This document shows positions 19,220-27,979 of a stretch of DNA of 64,000 bases, piece after piece. The stretch spans positions 57,321 to 121,320 of the forward strand of contig CAVQEH010000012.1 in assembly GCA_963711455.1 (NCBI GenBank). The letters run 5' to 3'. How positions within the stretch are numbered: position 1 is the stretch's first letter; each line of letters starts with the position of its first letter. The notes under the pieces were generated by a model. It was not told where the DNA came from. It saw only the letters and a list, made by a program, of their open reading frames with translations, and ran no database searches. The DNA comes from DATFVA01 sp963711455 (GTDB taxonomy: Bacteria; Bacteroidota; Ignavibacteria; Ignavibacteriales; Ignavibacteriaceae). The position numbers and the translations under genes are program-made.

Positions 19220-19260
19220 ACAGATGACATCCTTTAATTGGGATGTCATCTGTTTTGTAT
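19220..19260 (+). terminator. Rho-independent terminator after DUF2269-like gene
   Basis: A perfect 13-bp stem (19220-19232 with 19241-19253) with an 8-base loop is followed by TTTTG. It lies 26 bases after the stop codon. Confidence 0.85.
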
Positions 19261-19333
19261 TTAAATTCAAATCTGTGCAAATCCATCTAATTAGTGCTAT
19301 CAGTGTTCTGATAACCTGCTGCTGCCTGATTAA

Positions 19334-20062
19334 TCAATGATCAGGATGGCCGTCCCTGTCATCATCTTTAAAACAGTTATGAAAAGATTCTCTTATAAGT
19401 CGATTGATCAATCGGTAGTTATCCGGGTTGCCGGGATCTATATAATTTCCGTTTTGATTAAACCAGCTATAAGGATCTACAGTTAACGTAACATTTATCA
19501 GCCCGTCGCTTGTAACAGCAACAGGGTTTGTAAAAAGTACGTGCTGATTAAATGATTGTCGTGATTTATAAATGAAAGGATTTCCCAAATAAGATCCTGT
19601 AACTATCATGGAATAACCATTTTCACCGCAGGTGCTGTCTATAAATTCAGAATCAATGACAGCTTCATGCCTGTTTAACCTGTGGATTTCAAAATTTACT
19701 CCATTATAAGTACCGGCAGGTATATTCGTAAGAGCAATAGTATTTATTGAACCACTTAAATTAAGGTTTACAATGAACGGTCCTGATTTAACTTCTTCAT
19801 ATTCTTCGTGCCGCCATTCTCCTCCCATTGAGTCGGAGAACAATTCGACATTTTTCATCATTATCTTTACCGAATCGAGAGATAAAGTATCTGATGGGGA
19901 GGTGTTCAAAGATTGGGGAACGTTTTTTACGCTTAATGAAAAATTGCCGACAGATGGCGCAGTTGAATTTGAATTTGAATTACATCCGATTAATGAACCA
20001 AACAAAAGAAATGAAATTATATAAAACGAATTTTTAACCATACCAATGCTGAAATGTTTCAT
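19334..20062 (-). CDS. DUF4382-like lipoprotein
   Basis: The signal sequence ends in a lipobox, SLIGC (Cys27), followed by a Ser/Asn-rich linker, so this is a lipoprotein. The mature region FSLSVKNVPQSL, DSVKIMMKNVELFSD, INTIALTNIPAGTYNGVNFE has the order of DUF4382 domains: beta-sandwich-like segments, a Val-x-Ile-x-x-Val-x-Val strand, and an AGxYxxIxF-type strand. The C-terminus FKDDDRDGHPDH is an acidic, DxDxDG-like loop that could bind calcium. No function is known for the family. A second ATG at residue 8 is possible as start. It has a divergent AT-rich upstream region. Confidence 0.65.
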   Translation of the reverse strand: MKHFSIGMVKNSFYIISFLLFGSLIGCNSNSNSTAPSVGNFSLSVKNVPQSLNTSPSDTLSLDSVKIMMKNVELFSDSMGGEWRHEEYEEVKSGPFIVNLNLSGSINTIALTNIPAGTYNGVNFEIHRLNRHEAVIDSEFIDSTCGENGYSMIVTGSYLGNPFIYKSRQSFNQHVLFTNPVAVTSDGLINVTLTVDPYSWFNQNGNYIDPGNPDNYRLINRLIRESFHNCFKDDDRDGHPDH

Positions 20063-20423
20063 AATTTACCTCACATAATTAATTTCCTCTCTTTACCTAT
20101 AATATGTTAGTTCAACAAAGCCGATCCCTTTAATATTTGTATAACAGACTGAACCCTAATGTGCACATCAATAGGTTATTTAATTTTTCAGTCGTGTTAA
20201 AATATAATTACAAGTTGTTCAACACAATATCAGATTTTACACCTTTTATAAAATTGTTAAACAACTCACAAAGAAAAATATTTTTAAGAATGAATAATTC
20301 CGAATTACAAATCAGGGAGTATTTATCACCCTATTCATAGAAATAGACGTTCCGTCTTAGCTCACCAACAATTCCATTTCCCTTTTTTTATTGTGTTTCT
20401 ATTGATTATTTTTATCAACCCAA
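20063..20423. other. AT-rich intergenic region between divergent genes
   Basis: These 361 bases separate the DUF4382-like lipoprotein gene from the ABC exporter gene. They must hold promoters for both. No RNA gene, repeat or convincing hairpin was seen. A 67-codon frame at 20137-20340 has no ribosome binding site and no recognisable features and is left out. Confidence 0.5.
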
Positions 20424-22217
20424 ATGAAACTGCTTTATCAATATCTTAAGAGATACTGGAAGTTAATGCTGCTAGCTCTTCTGCTTGCGACAGTAAACCA
20501 GGTGTTCTCTCTTCTTGATCCTTACATTTTTGGTAAGGTAATAGATAAGTACGCCACAAAGTTTGATAAATATACCACATCGCAGTTCCTGCAGGGAGTG
20601 GGAATACTACTTGCAGCCGCAGTTGGCGTTGCTTTCGTTTCAAGAATTGCCAAGAACTTCCAGGACTATTATGTAAATGTTATTACACAGCGGCTTGGCG
20701 CGCAGATTTATACGGATGGAATAAAGCATTCTCTCGAGCTGCCCTACTTCAAGTTCGAAGATCAGCAGAGCGGGAAAACATTAGGAGTCTTGCAAAAAGT
20801 AAGGACTGATGTTGAAAAGTTGATTTCTTCTTTTGTAAACATTTTGTTTACCACTTTTGTGGGAGTGCTTTTTGTAACCTTTTATGCAATAAATGTTCAC
20901 TGGATAATTGCACCTATTTTCTTTTCTGCTGTTCCTATTCTTGGAATCGTTAGTTCGGTTCTCAGCAGAAAAATAAAAAGAATACAGAAGGTAATAGTAA
21001 GTGAAACTACTGCACTTGCCGGAACCACAACTGAATCTCTCAGGAATATCGAGCTTGTAAAAAGCCTCGGACTTGGGAACCAGGAAATAAACAGGTTAAA
21101 TTCAACTACGGATAAAATCCTTCAGCTTGAATTAAAAAAAGTAAAGTATATCCGTACACTTAGTTTTATACAGGGGACAGTTGTCAACTTCATTCGCACA
21201 ACAATTCTGTTTTTTATGCTCTATCTTATCTTTACAAGAGAAATTCAAATCGGGCAGTTTTTTACTTTGATGTTTTATTCATTTTTCATCTTCGGTCCTC
21301 TTCAGAGCCTTGGTGATATAATTAATATTTACCGCGAAGCAGAAGTTTCACTTGATAACTTTGATGATCTTCTGAAGCAGCCGGTTGAATCAAAACCTGA
21401 TAAGCCTGTAACAATAAATAATATTCAATCACTCGAATTCAGGAATGTAAGTTTTAAGCATCAGAGTTCCCGGAACCACGCTCTGGATAATATTTCTTTT
21501 AAAGTAAGGAAGGGAGAAACTATTGCTTTTGCAGGTCCATCCGGTGCAGGAAAAACCACTCTTGTAAAGCTCCTGGTTGGTTTGTACTCACCGCAGGAAG
21601 GAGCAATTATCTATAACGGAATTCCTGATGATCAGATTGATTTTAATGAGCTGAGGGAGAAGATCGGTTTTGTTACACAGGATGCACAGCTTTTTTCCGG
21701 TACAATAAAAGAGAATCTTCTTTTTGTAAATCCCAATGCAAGTGATGAAGAATGTCTCGATGTTCTCAATAAATCTGCTGCGGGAAATCTTCTTGCAAGA
21801 GCTGATAAAGGGCTTGATACAATAATAGGCGAAGGCGGGGTTAAGGTTTCGGGCGGTGAAAAGCAGCGCCTTTCAATTGCACGCGCACTTCTCAGGCATC
21901 CGCAGCTGCTTATTTTTGATGAGGCAACATCTTCTCTCGATTCTCTTACCGAAGAAGATATTACCTCCACTATTAAAGAAATTTCCGAAAGCAAAGATCT
22001 TATTACTATTATGATAGCTCACCGATTATCTACTGTGATGCACGCCGACAGAATTTTTGTCCTTGAACGTGGTCGTATTATTGAATCGGGAAAACATGAA
22101 GAGCTTTTAGAAATGAAAGGTCTTTATTATGCAATGTGGCGGCAACAGATTGGTGAACGGGATAGAGACGAACATTTTACGGATTATAAATCAGCAGTAA
22201 ATTTTGAAGAGGATTAA
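20424..22217 (+). CDS. ABC transporter, fused permease and ATPase (exporter type)
   Basis: A 597-residue half-transporter of the MsbA/multidrug exporter type, working as a homo- or heterodimer in the inner membrane. Residues 1-310 hold the six-helix permease. The ATPase domain has Walker A GPSGAGKTT, Q-loop FVTQDAQLFSG, signature VSGGEKQRLSIARAL, Walker B LLIFDEATSSLDS and switch His in MIAHRLSTV. The substrate (lipid, peptide or drug) cannot be told from sequence. The following amylase-like gene starts 19 bases after the stop codon, so they may share a transcript. Confidence 0.93.
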   Translation: MKLLYQYLKRYWKLMLLALLLATVNQVFSLLDPYIFGKVIDKYATKFDKYTTSQFLQGVGILLAAAVGVAFVSRIAKNFQDYYVNVITQRLGAQIYTDGIKHSLELPYFKFEDQQSGKTLGVLQKVRTDVEKLISSFVNILFTTFVGVLFVTFYAINVHWIIAPIFFSAVPILGIVSSVLSRKIKRIQKVIVSETTALAGTTTESLRNIELVKSLGLGNQEINRLNSTTDKILQLELKKVKYIRTLSFIQGTVVNFIRTTILFFMLYLIFTREIQIGQFFTLMFYSFFIFGPLQSLGDIINIYREAEVSLDNFDDLLKQPVESKPDKPVTINNIQSLEFRNVSFKHQSSRNHALDNISFKVRKGETIAFAGPSGAGKTTLVKLLVGLYSPQEGAIIYNGIPDDQIDFNELREKIGFVTQDAQLFSGTIKENLLFVNPNASDEECLDVLNKSAAGNLLARADKGLDTIIGEGGVKVSGGEKQRLSIARALLRHPQLLIFDEATSSLDSLTEEDITSTIKEISESKDLITIMIAHRLSTVMHADRIFVLERGRIIESGKHEELLEMKGLYYAMWRQQIGERDRDEHFTDYKSAVNFEED

Positions 22218-22236
22218 TAAACAGGGAAACTTTTTC

Positions 22237-24636
22237 ATGAAAACTTTCAGACTAATAATAATTTTGTTTTTTCTTTATCAATTTAATATTCATTCGCAGG
22301 AAATCTCTGATCTCATTAAACCCCTGCATCTGCAGGCAGGAATACCTGATACTATTCTGATTAGTGATATTTATTTTTCATATAATTATAATGTCTCTTT
22401 CCTTCCAAATAAAGATATAGAAACAGATTATGATAAAGGAAAAAGAACTCTTATCGTCAAACCCTCGGATGATTTTGAAGGCCTGGGATTAATTGATTTT
22501 AAAGTCGACAACTCTGTTTATTCAATTCCTTATTTCTCGGAAATATTACAAAATCATACTTTCGAATTGAAGCTTAAGGATCATTCAAAAAAAGTTAACC
22601 TTTTTGGAAACTTTAACGGGTGGAACAGGGAAAACCTCCCGATGACTTACGATAAAAAAACAAAAACCTATTATGTAACTGTTCCGCTTGAACCGGGAAA
22701 TTACCAGTATAAATATTATATACAGGGAGATGAAATTTTAGATCCGGCAAATCCTGACAGCATCCCAAATGGATTAGGCGGATACAATTCTGTTTTCACA
22801 ATTCCTGATCTTCATCCTGAAAAAAGTTACTTATTTTTAATTGGATATGAAAAAAGTGGTGAGCAGCTTACTGTAAATTTTAATTATATAAATAATAAAT
22901 TCAGATCTCCTGTTAAGCGCGATGAAATAATCGCACTTCTAAACAATCAGGCAATTCCGCAAAAAAGAATTTCTACTGCTGCAAACAAACTTCTGGTTAC
23001 CATTGACACAACTATGCTTAAAGGAGAAAATGTCTTAAGGGTTGCGGTAAACAGGAATGGACTACCTTCTAATATTCAGACATTACGATTTTATGATGGA
23101 GTGCCTGAAGGAAATGGTAATCACAGGACAGATTTTGATGACATCATTTACGCAATTATGATAGACAGATTTAATGACGGAGATTCCAGTAACAGCATTC
23201 CGGTTGTTAATCCACACCTGTTAAAAAAAGCAAATTACTTTGGCGGTGACCTCCAGGGAATTATAGATAAGATTGACGATGGATATTTTGACTCTCTCAG
23301 CATTAATACTTTCTGGCTTTCACCAGTTGTTGATAATACAGATAGTGCATACAGAGAATACCCAAAACCACATAGGTACTATTCAGGTTATCATGGCTAC
23401 TGGCCGATTTCTTCTACAAGAGTTGAAGAAAGATTCGGAAATATGCAGTTGTTAAAAAACCTTGTTGAAGATGCACACAATCACGATATACACATTTTGA
23501 TAGATTATGTCGCGAATCATGTTCACGAGGAACATCCTTTCTGGAAAGAGCACAGGGACTGGTTTGGTCATTTAAAGCTGCCGGATGGGAAATTAAATTT
23601 AAGGTTGTGGGATGAACACAGATTAACCACATGGTTCGAGCCATTCCTGCCAAAATTCGATTATGAAAATTCTACTGAAGCTCTCGATACAATGACAGAT
23701 AATGCAGTATGGTGGCTGAAGGAAACTGATGCAGACGGATTCCGCCAGGATGCAGTTAAACACATTCCGAATATATTCTGGAGAACCTTAACGAAAAAAA
23801 TTAAAAGCGAAATTTCAGTACCGGATCACAGGGATATTTTCCAGATCGGTGAAACTTTCGGAAGCTATAAGCTGGTAAATTCTTACGTAAACAACGGGCA
23901 GCTTGATGCCCAGTTTAATTTTAATCTTTACGATACTGCTATTCCAGTATTCATAGATTCAACCAGATCATTCAAAGAACTTGATGAACAATTGCAGAAA
24001 TCCTTTTCGGTTTTTGGTGTGAACAATCTGATGGGAAATATAATGGATAGTCACGACAAAGTAAGATTTATGGCTTATGCTGATGGAGATATTTCTTTAA
24101 ATGAAAGTGATGCAGCTGAAGTTGGTTGGAATAATCCGCCGCACGTTGATCATAAATCCAGTTATGATAAGCTCAAATTATACTTGTCTTATCTTTTAAC
24201 TATTCCGGGTATTCCTGTAATTGATTATGGAGATGAAATCGGAATGACAGGTGCCGCAGATCCTGACAACAGGAGAATGATGCGCTTCGGCAATAATATT
24301 TCGGATTGGGAAAGGGAAACATTAAATGACGTACGGACCCTGATTTCAGTAAGAAAAGAAAATTCTGCATTAAGGTACGGGGATTTTTACACAATTAGAG
24401 CCAACAAAAATATTTATGCTTTTGTTCGTTCAGACTTAAATGAAAGAGTGCTGGTAGTACTGAATAAAAGCAATTCGGAAATAAATACTACCGTGGAGAT
24501 TCCACATTTATACCAGGCTGATTGTGTCACAGATCTTTTAACCGGGAAAGATCTTTCTGTTAACGATTATAAAATTGATGTTCAATTAAAACCTTTCGGT
24601 TATTCCATATTTAAACTAAAAGTGAATGTTAACTAA
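22237..24636 (+). CDS. Secreted GH13 alpha-amylase-family enzyme with N-terminal CBM48-like domain
   Basis: Start is set at ATG 22237, which gives a signal peptide (MKTFRLIIILFFLYQFNIHS) and has GGGAAAC upstream; an earlier ATG at 22204 lies inside the exporter gene. After about 85 residues comes a glycogen-binding-like domain (VNLFGNFNGWNRENLPM, LEPGNYQYKYYI). The catalytic barrel follows: IIYAIMIDRFNDGD, LIDYVANHVHEEHPF, nucleophile Asp in DADGFRQDAVKHIP, acid/base Glu in FQIGETFGS and transition-state Asp in NIMDSHDKVRF. SHD in place of NHD is tolerated in the family. A C-terminal beta domain completes it. Probably a periplasmic cyclomaltodextrinase or maltogenic-amylase-type enzyme acting on maltodextrins. 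Confidence 0.9.
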   Translation: MKTFRLIIILFFLYQFNIHSQEISDLIKPLHLQAGIPDTILISDIYFSYNYNVSFLPNKDIETDYDKGKRTLIVKPSDDFEGLGLIDFKVDNSVYSIPYFSEILQNHTFELKLKDHSKKVNLFGNFNGWNRENLPMTYDKKTKTYYVTVPLEPGNYQYKYYIQGDEILDPANPDSIPNGLGGYNSVFTIPDLHPEKSYLFLIGYEKSGEQLTVNFNYINNKFRSPVKRDEIIALLNNQAIPQKRISTAANKLLVTIDTTMLKGENVLRVAVNRNGLPSNIQTLRFYDGVPEGNGNHRTDFDDIIYAIMIDRFNDGDSSNSIPVVNPHLLKKANYFGGDLQGIIDKIDDGYFDSLSINTFWLSPVVDNTDSAYREYPKPHRYYSGYHGYWPISSTRVEERFGNMQLLKNLVEDAHNHDIHILIDYVANHVHEEHPFWKEHRDWFGHLKLPDGKLNLRLWDEHRLTTWFEPFLPKFDYENSTEALDTMTDNAVWWLKETDADGFRQDAVKHIPNIFWRTLTKKIKSEISVPDHRDIFQIGETFGSYKLVNSYVNNGQLDAQFNFNLYDTAIPVFIDSTRSFKELDEQLQKSFSVFGVNNLMGNIMDSHDKVRFMAYADGDISLNESDAAEVGWNNPPHVDHKSSYDKLKLYLSYLLTIPGIPVIDYGDEIGMTGAADPDNRRMMRFGNNISDWERETLNDVRTLISVRKENSALRYGDFYTIRANKNIYAFVRSDLNERVLVVLNKSNSEINTTVEIPHLYQADCVTDLLTGKDLSVNDYKIDVQLKPFGYSIFKLKVNVN

Positions 24637-24645
24637 GGATAAATA

Positions 24646-25983
24646 ATGCGGAGAAAATATATTTTTTTGTTTCTGTTACCTGTTATTTTATTATCTTCCT
24701 GTGGAGAAAAAAAAGTTAAACAACCTTCACGTGAGCTGGATACCAAAATGAATAATTTAGCAGAACAATATGTTAAGCTAATCTTAAAAGTTGGAAAATT
24801 TGATCCCGATTATGTAGATGCTTATTATGGTCCGAAGGAATGGGAGCCGGACAGTTCTTTCAATGCAGATTCAACTGCGTTAAAACATCTTGATGCCGAA
24901 ACGGATGCGCTGCTCGACAGCATGGAAGCTTTTGGAAAATATAATGCAGATGAAATGCAGACATTGCGGTTCAGGTTTTTATCAAAGCAGCTTCTTGCCG
25001 TTAAAACTAAAATATTTATGCTTGAAGGCGGAAGGCTTTCATTTGACCAGGAAACGAAAGCGCTTTACGATGCCGAGGCTCCTCATTATTCTGAAGAACA
25101 TTTTCAAAAAATTATAGAGGAACTCGACAAACTTCTTCCGGGGAAAGGAAATGAATCCGATCGTCTCGATAAATTCAGAGCACAGTTTATTATTCCTAAA
25201 GATAAATTGGATAAAGTTTTTACCGCGGCAATAAATGAATGCAGGAAAATAACCCTTGAGCATATTCAGCTTCCTGCAGATGAAAATTTTAAAGTTGAAT
25301 ACGTTACCAATAAACCATGGAGTGGTTATAACTGGTATAAAGGAAATTCTTACAGTGTTATTCAGGTAAATACAGATTTACCAATTTATATCGATCGTGC
25401 TGTTGATCTTGCAGCCCATGAAGGTTACCCGGGACATCACGTTTATAATACACTTCTTGAAAAAAATCTTGTACGGCAAAGAGGCTGGGTAGAATTTTCT
25501 GTCTACCCGTTGTTCAGCCCCCAATCTCTTATTGCAGAAGGCACTGCAAACTTTGGAATTGAAATGGCTTTCCCCGGAGAATCCCGGATTAAGTTTGAAA
25601 AAGAGGTTTTGTTTCCAATTGCCGGGCTCGATTCTTCCCAGGCAGACGAATATTACCAAATACTGGAACTGACGGATAAATTAACTTACGCAGGGAATGA
25701 AGCCGCACGACATTATTTAGACAAGGATTGGACAAAAGATAAAGCCGTAGAGTGGCTTCAGAAATATGATTTGATGAGCAGGGAAAGAGCAGAAAAAAGA
25801 ATTGATTTTATTGATAAATACAGAAGCTATGTTATTAATTATAATGTGGGAAAAGATCTTGTTAAAAATTATGTTGAAGCAAAAGGCGGCACAATTGATC
25901 ATCCCCAAAAGCGATGGGAGATATTTGAAAAGCTGATTTCCACACCTCAAACACCTTCCGGATTAGAGGCGGCATTAAAATGA
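24646..25983 (+). CDS. DUF885-family lipoprotein, putative metallopeptidase
   Basis: The lipobox LLSSC (Cys19) marks a lipoprotein. The DUF885 signature AAHEGYPGHHVYNTL supplies His, Glu and His-His in an arrangement like a zinc site, with a downstream Glu in LIAEGTANFGIEMAFPG as candidate third ligand. The 445-residue length is shorter than many DUF885 proteins of 550-600 residues. A peptidase activity is generally presumed for the group; substrates are unknown. It starts 9 bases after the amylase-like gene, so both are probably cotranscribed with the exporter. Confidence 0.82.
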   Translation: MRRKYIFLFLLPVILLSSCGEKKVKQPSRELDTKMNNLAEQYVKLILKVGKFDPDYVDAYYGPKEWEPDSSFNADSTALKHLDAETDALLDSMEAFGKYNADEMQTLRFRFLSKQLLAVKTKIFMLEGGRLSFDQETKALYDAEAPHYSEEHFQKIIEELDKLLPGKGNESDRLDKFRAQFIIPKDKLDKVFTAAINECRKITLEHIQLPADENFKVEYVTNKPWSGYNWYKGNSYSVIQVNTDLPIYIDRAVDLAAHEGYPGHHVYNTLLEKNLVRQRGWVEFSVYPLFSPQSLIAEGTANFGIEMAFPGESRIKFEKEVLFPIAGLDSSQADEYYQILELTDKLTYAGNEAARHYLDKDWTKDKAVEWLQKYDLMSRERAEKRIDFIDKYRSYVINYNVGKDLVKNYVEAKGGTIDHPQKRWEIFEKLISTPQTPSGLEAALK

Positions 25984-26041
25984 AATTATCAAAAGATGAG
26001 GTGGCTTCCGGGGGGAAAAGGATACCCCGTTTTAACAAATA

Positions 26042-26094
26042 AGCGGCTTTAAAGCGGCTTTTGTACGGGAAGCCAGCGGCTTTAAAGCGGCTTT
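26042..26094 (+). repeat. Two copies of a 20-bp repeat made of AGCGGCTTT units
   Basis: The same 20 bases occur at 26042-26061 and 26075-26094, each holding two AGCGGCTTT units, separated by 13 bases. Each inner AAAGCGGCTTT is nearly self-complementary. No further copies were seen in the window. Confidence 0.7.
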
Positions 26095-26184
26095 ACGTGG
26101 TTTTGAGGGTGGGAATTCTGCCTCAGGACCGGCTATTAACGGGATTTAAACGTTATTCATATTGCTTATTTCAATATTACCTGG

Positions 26185-26216
26185 ATGCCGCGGTCGCACG
26201 CGGCATTTGTTTTTCT
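26185..26216 (+). terminator. GC-rich hairpin with T tract, probable terminator
   Basis: ATGCCGCG (26185-26192) and CGCGGCAT (26199-26206) pair perfectly around a 6-base loop, followed by TTGTTTTTC. It is 200 bases after the DUF885-family gene stop on the same strand, far for a simple terminator. Confidence 0.6.
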
Positions 26217-26324
26217 TCTCTTTTGTTATGGTACGAACGTGACAGCCGAGGAAAAATTATTAGTAAAAGAAAATTGACATTTTTGATTTTGGCTACCATG
26301 ATTTTACCTCTTTTATTTTATCAT

Positions 26325-27116
26325 TTAATTTTGATTCAAAATTCCCGATAAGGCAATTTTTTCACCAAAACCAAAAAAATTATATTTATCGAATATGTAA
26401 TTATTATTAATTGGATAATATCCTTTTGATTTATCCAAATATGTTACAAGGGCAATAATCGATTTATTATTTAACGGATAATTTCCACGTGGTTCAAGAG
26501 GAACTAAATATTCTTTTCCGACCTCAAAAGAATCTGGTACTTGCCAAAACTTATAGAAATAAAATTGAACGTTATCAAACAATTTAAATCTGCCATTTCC
26601 TTTAAATATTTCATAAACTACAGCATCTATAATTGCAGTGGGTAATTTTAGAGTACTCTCTTCACGAATAGTGTACGTAACTTTTTTTACACGAATTTTT
26701 AACCAATAAGCAATACGTGTTAAACCAAAAACAATAGGTGATATTTTATAATTAATCTGATCCTGAATCTTAAGAGCAGTCCCTGACAAATTTAATCCAC
26801 TTTTTCCGTTGATATTTGAGTCGGCAATACTTAGATATTGATTATATCCATGATTCTGTAGGTAGATGTAATGCATATCTGTAGCTTGAAACATTAAAGC
26901 TGCAATATGTTTCAATTCTTTTAAACTAGTATTTTGGATAATCTCTATAACTGGATCAACATGTTTATCATAATTTGGTAAAATTAATTTATTGCTAGCA
27001 ATTGAATTAATACTATCAATTGTTTCTACATATTTGTTTACTATTTGGTTTGACATATATTGAGAATATAAACTTGATGAAAATAGTACTAATAAACTTA
27101 TGAGTATAAATTTCAT
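26325..27116 (-). CDS. Secreted protein of unknown function
   Basis: A signal peptide (MKFILISLLVLFSSSLYSQ) precedes about 244 residues with no family I recognise. The mature part has helical N-terminal segments (VNKYVETIDSINSIASNK, SLKELKHIAALMFQATDM), a basic stretch IRVKKVTYTIREES, and beta-like segments towards the C-terminus such as YLVPLEPRGNYPL and KSIIALVTYLDK. It is rich in Asn, Ile, Tyr and Lys compared with neighbouring genes, which fits recently acquired or fast-evolving sequence. An AGGTAC motif lies just upstream of the ATG. It lies downstream of the LuxR-type HTH gene on the same strand with a 186-base AT-rich gap. Confidence 0.6.
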   Translation of the reverse strand: MKFILISLLVLFSSSLYSQYMSNQIVNKYVETIDSINSIASNKLILPNYDKHVDPVIEIIQNTSLKELKHIAALMFQATDMHYIYLQNHGYNQYLSIADSNINGKSGLNLSGTALKIQDQINYKISPIVFGLTRIAYWLKIRVKKVTYTIREESTLKLPTAIIDAVVYEIFKGNGRFKLFDNVQFYFYKFWQVPDSFEVGKEYLVPLEPRGNYPLNNKSIIALVTYLDKSKGYYPINNNYIFDKYNFFGFGEKIALSGILNQN

Positions 27117-27302
27117 AATGTACCTCCAATTATATTAACTAATTCAACCTATAAATTTATTCTTAAATTGTAATTAAAATCAGAAATCCTTACGGATTAC
27201 ATAATCTTTATTAATACCAAATAAAACCTAAAAACTATAAATAAGAAATACTTAAAAAACCTGTTTTTATAGTTAATAAAGCTAATTTTCTACTTAAAAG
27301 AA

Positions 27303-27542
27303 CTATAAATTATTCTTCGCTTCGAAATATTTTTCGAATTTTTGCTTATTTTTTATTGAATGGCAAACCAATTCAAAGGTAGATTTTAAAGATAACTTAA
27401 AACACAGATTGGTTTTATAAGTATTGACGGTACTACAAGAGATGAACAGATCGTCAGCGATCTCTTTGGTTTTCTTTCCCTCAGCAATCAATAATAATAT
27501 TTCTATTTCTCTATCTGTCAAGTGATGATTATTATTTCCCAT
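27303..27542 (-). CDS. Stand-alone LuxR/GerE-type helix-turn-helix protein
   Basis: A 79-residue protein that is little more than a GerE DNA-binding domain: LTDREIEILLLIAEGKKTKE, then IADDLFISCSTVNTYKTNL (recognition helix) and KLSLKSTFELVCHSIKN. The family's Thr-Val-x-Thr/Ser-Tyr/His-x-x-x-Ile/Leu pattern is intact. There is no receiver or ligand domain, so it resembles single-domain LuxR-type regulators or a fragment of a longer one. An AGGAG motif ends about 10 bases before the ATG. Its start overlaps the end of a short frame carrying the G10/C10 tract, so its expression could depend on translation through that tract. Confidence 0.72.
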   Translation of the reverse strand: MGNNNHHLTDREIEILLLIAEGKKTKEIADDLFISCSTVNTYKTNLCFKLSLKSTFELVCHSIKNKQKFEKYFEAKNNL

Positions 27543-27708
27543 TATATATACTCCTGATAATAAAAATACTTTTTCTATATAGCTTTCCTTCCCTCAAAAG
27601 GAGTTCGGTAAAAATCAGAATTAAATAGAGTAATTTGAGAGTGTAAATTGGGGGGGGGGCAGTTTTGCCTAGTATAAAAACCGAAAGAGCTAATATTTGT
27701 AGCTTCAT
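27532..27708 (-). CDS. Short signal-peptide-like frame with a C10 tract
   Basis: An ATG at 27708 with GGGGAAAATT upstream opens MKLQILALSVFILGKTAPPP, a Sec-signal-like or single-helix start. The frame then crosses ten Cs (G10 at 27650-27659 on the plus strand). As given it continues as IYTLKLLYLILIF to a stop overlapping the LuxR-type HTH gene. With one more C the frame would read NLHSQITLFNSDFYRTPFEG and stop near 27569; with one fewer it stops after 10 codons. Whether any version is a real protein is unclear. Confidence 0.35.
   Translation of the reverse strand: MKLQILALSVFILGKTAPPPIYTLKLLYLILIFTELLLREGKLYRKSIFIIRSIYNGK
27650..27659 (+). repeat. G10 homopolymer tract
   Basis: Ten consecutive Gs in an AT-rich background, inside the short frame upstream of the LuxR-type HTH gene. 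Such tracts are prone to slippage and to sequencing error. Confidence 0.85.
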
Positions 27709-27795
27709 AATTTTCCCCAAATATTACTTACCTAATTAGCCGTTTGTTTCTGGAAGTGAAGTAGTACGGCAGCCAAGATCAAAGATCCCTGTGAG

Positions 27796-27884
27796 CGCAA
27801 AAGTAATTTGCGACAAAATATTATCAATGTCAAACCCGCCTGCCAAATGCAGATAAATTCGTTTGGTAACCCGGCGGGCAGGTT
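27796..27884. repeat. Structured intergenic segment with two inverted repeats
   Basis: CGCAAA (27796-27801) pairs with TTTGCG (27807-27812). Then a 12-base arm at 27833-27844 pairs with 27873-27884 at 11 of 12 positions, counting one G-T pair, around a 28-base loop. No T tract follows on either strand, so it is not a plain terminator. It could be a small RNA or the remnant of a mobile repeat. Confidence 0.4.
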
Positions 27885-27979
27885 AAGTCTTGGTTAACTC
27901 TAAAAAATGTATATATTGATAAATATTATCACTATCAAATAATAAAACAACATTTCATTTATCATTAATAAGTTGAAAA

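Larger units (their letters stand above)
25984..26324. other. Non-coding region with repeats and a hairpin
   Basis: These 341 bases lie between convergent genes. They hold the AGCGGCTTT repeat cluster (26042-26094) and a GC-rich hairpin (26185-26215), both out of keeping with the AT-rich surroundings. A 96-codon frame at 26061-26351 runs through the repeats and is judged spurious. Confidence 0.5.

Noticed and set aside
20137..20340. 67-codon frame in the gap before the ABC exporter
   Set aside because: No ribosome binding site, no hydrophobic or domain pattern; typical chance frame in AT-rich sequence.
26061..26351. 96-codon plus-strand frame
   Set aside because: It runs through the AGCGGCTTT repeats and the GC-rich hairpin, overlaps the 3' end of the opposing secreted-protein gene, and has no ribosome binding site or recognisable family.
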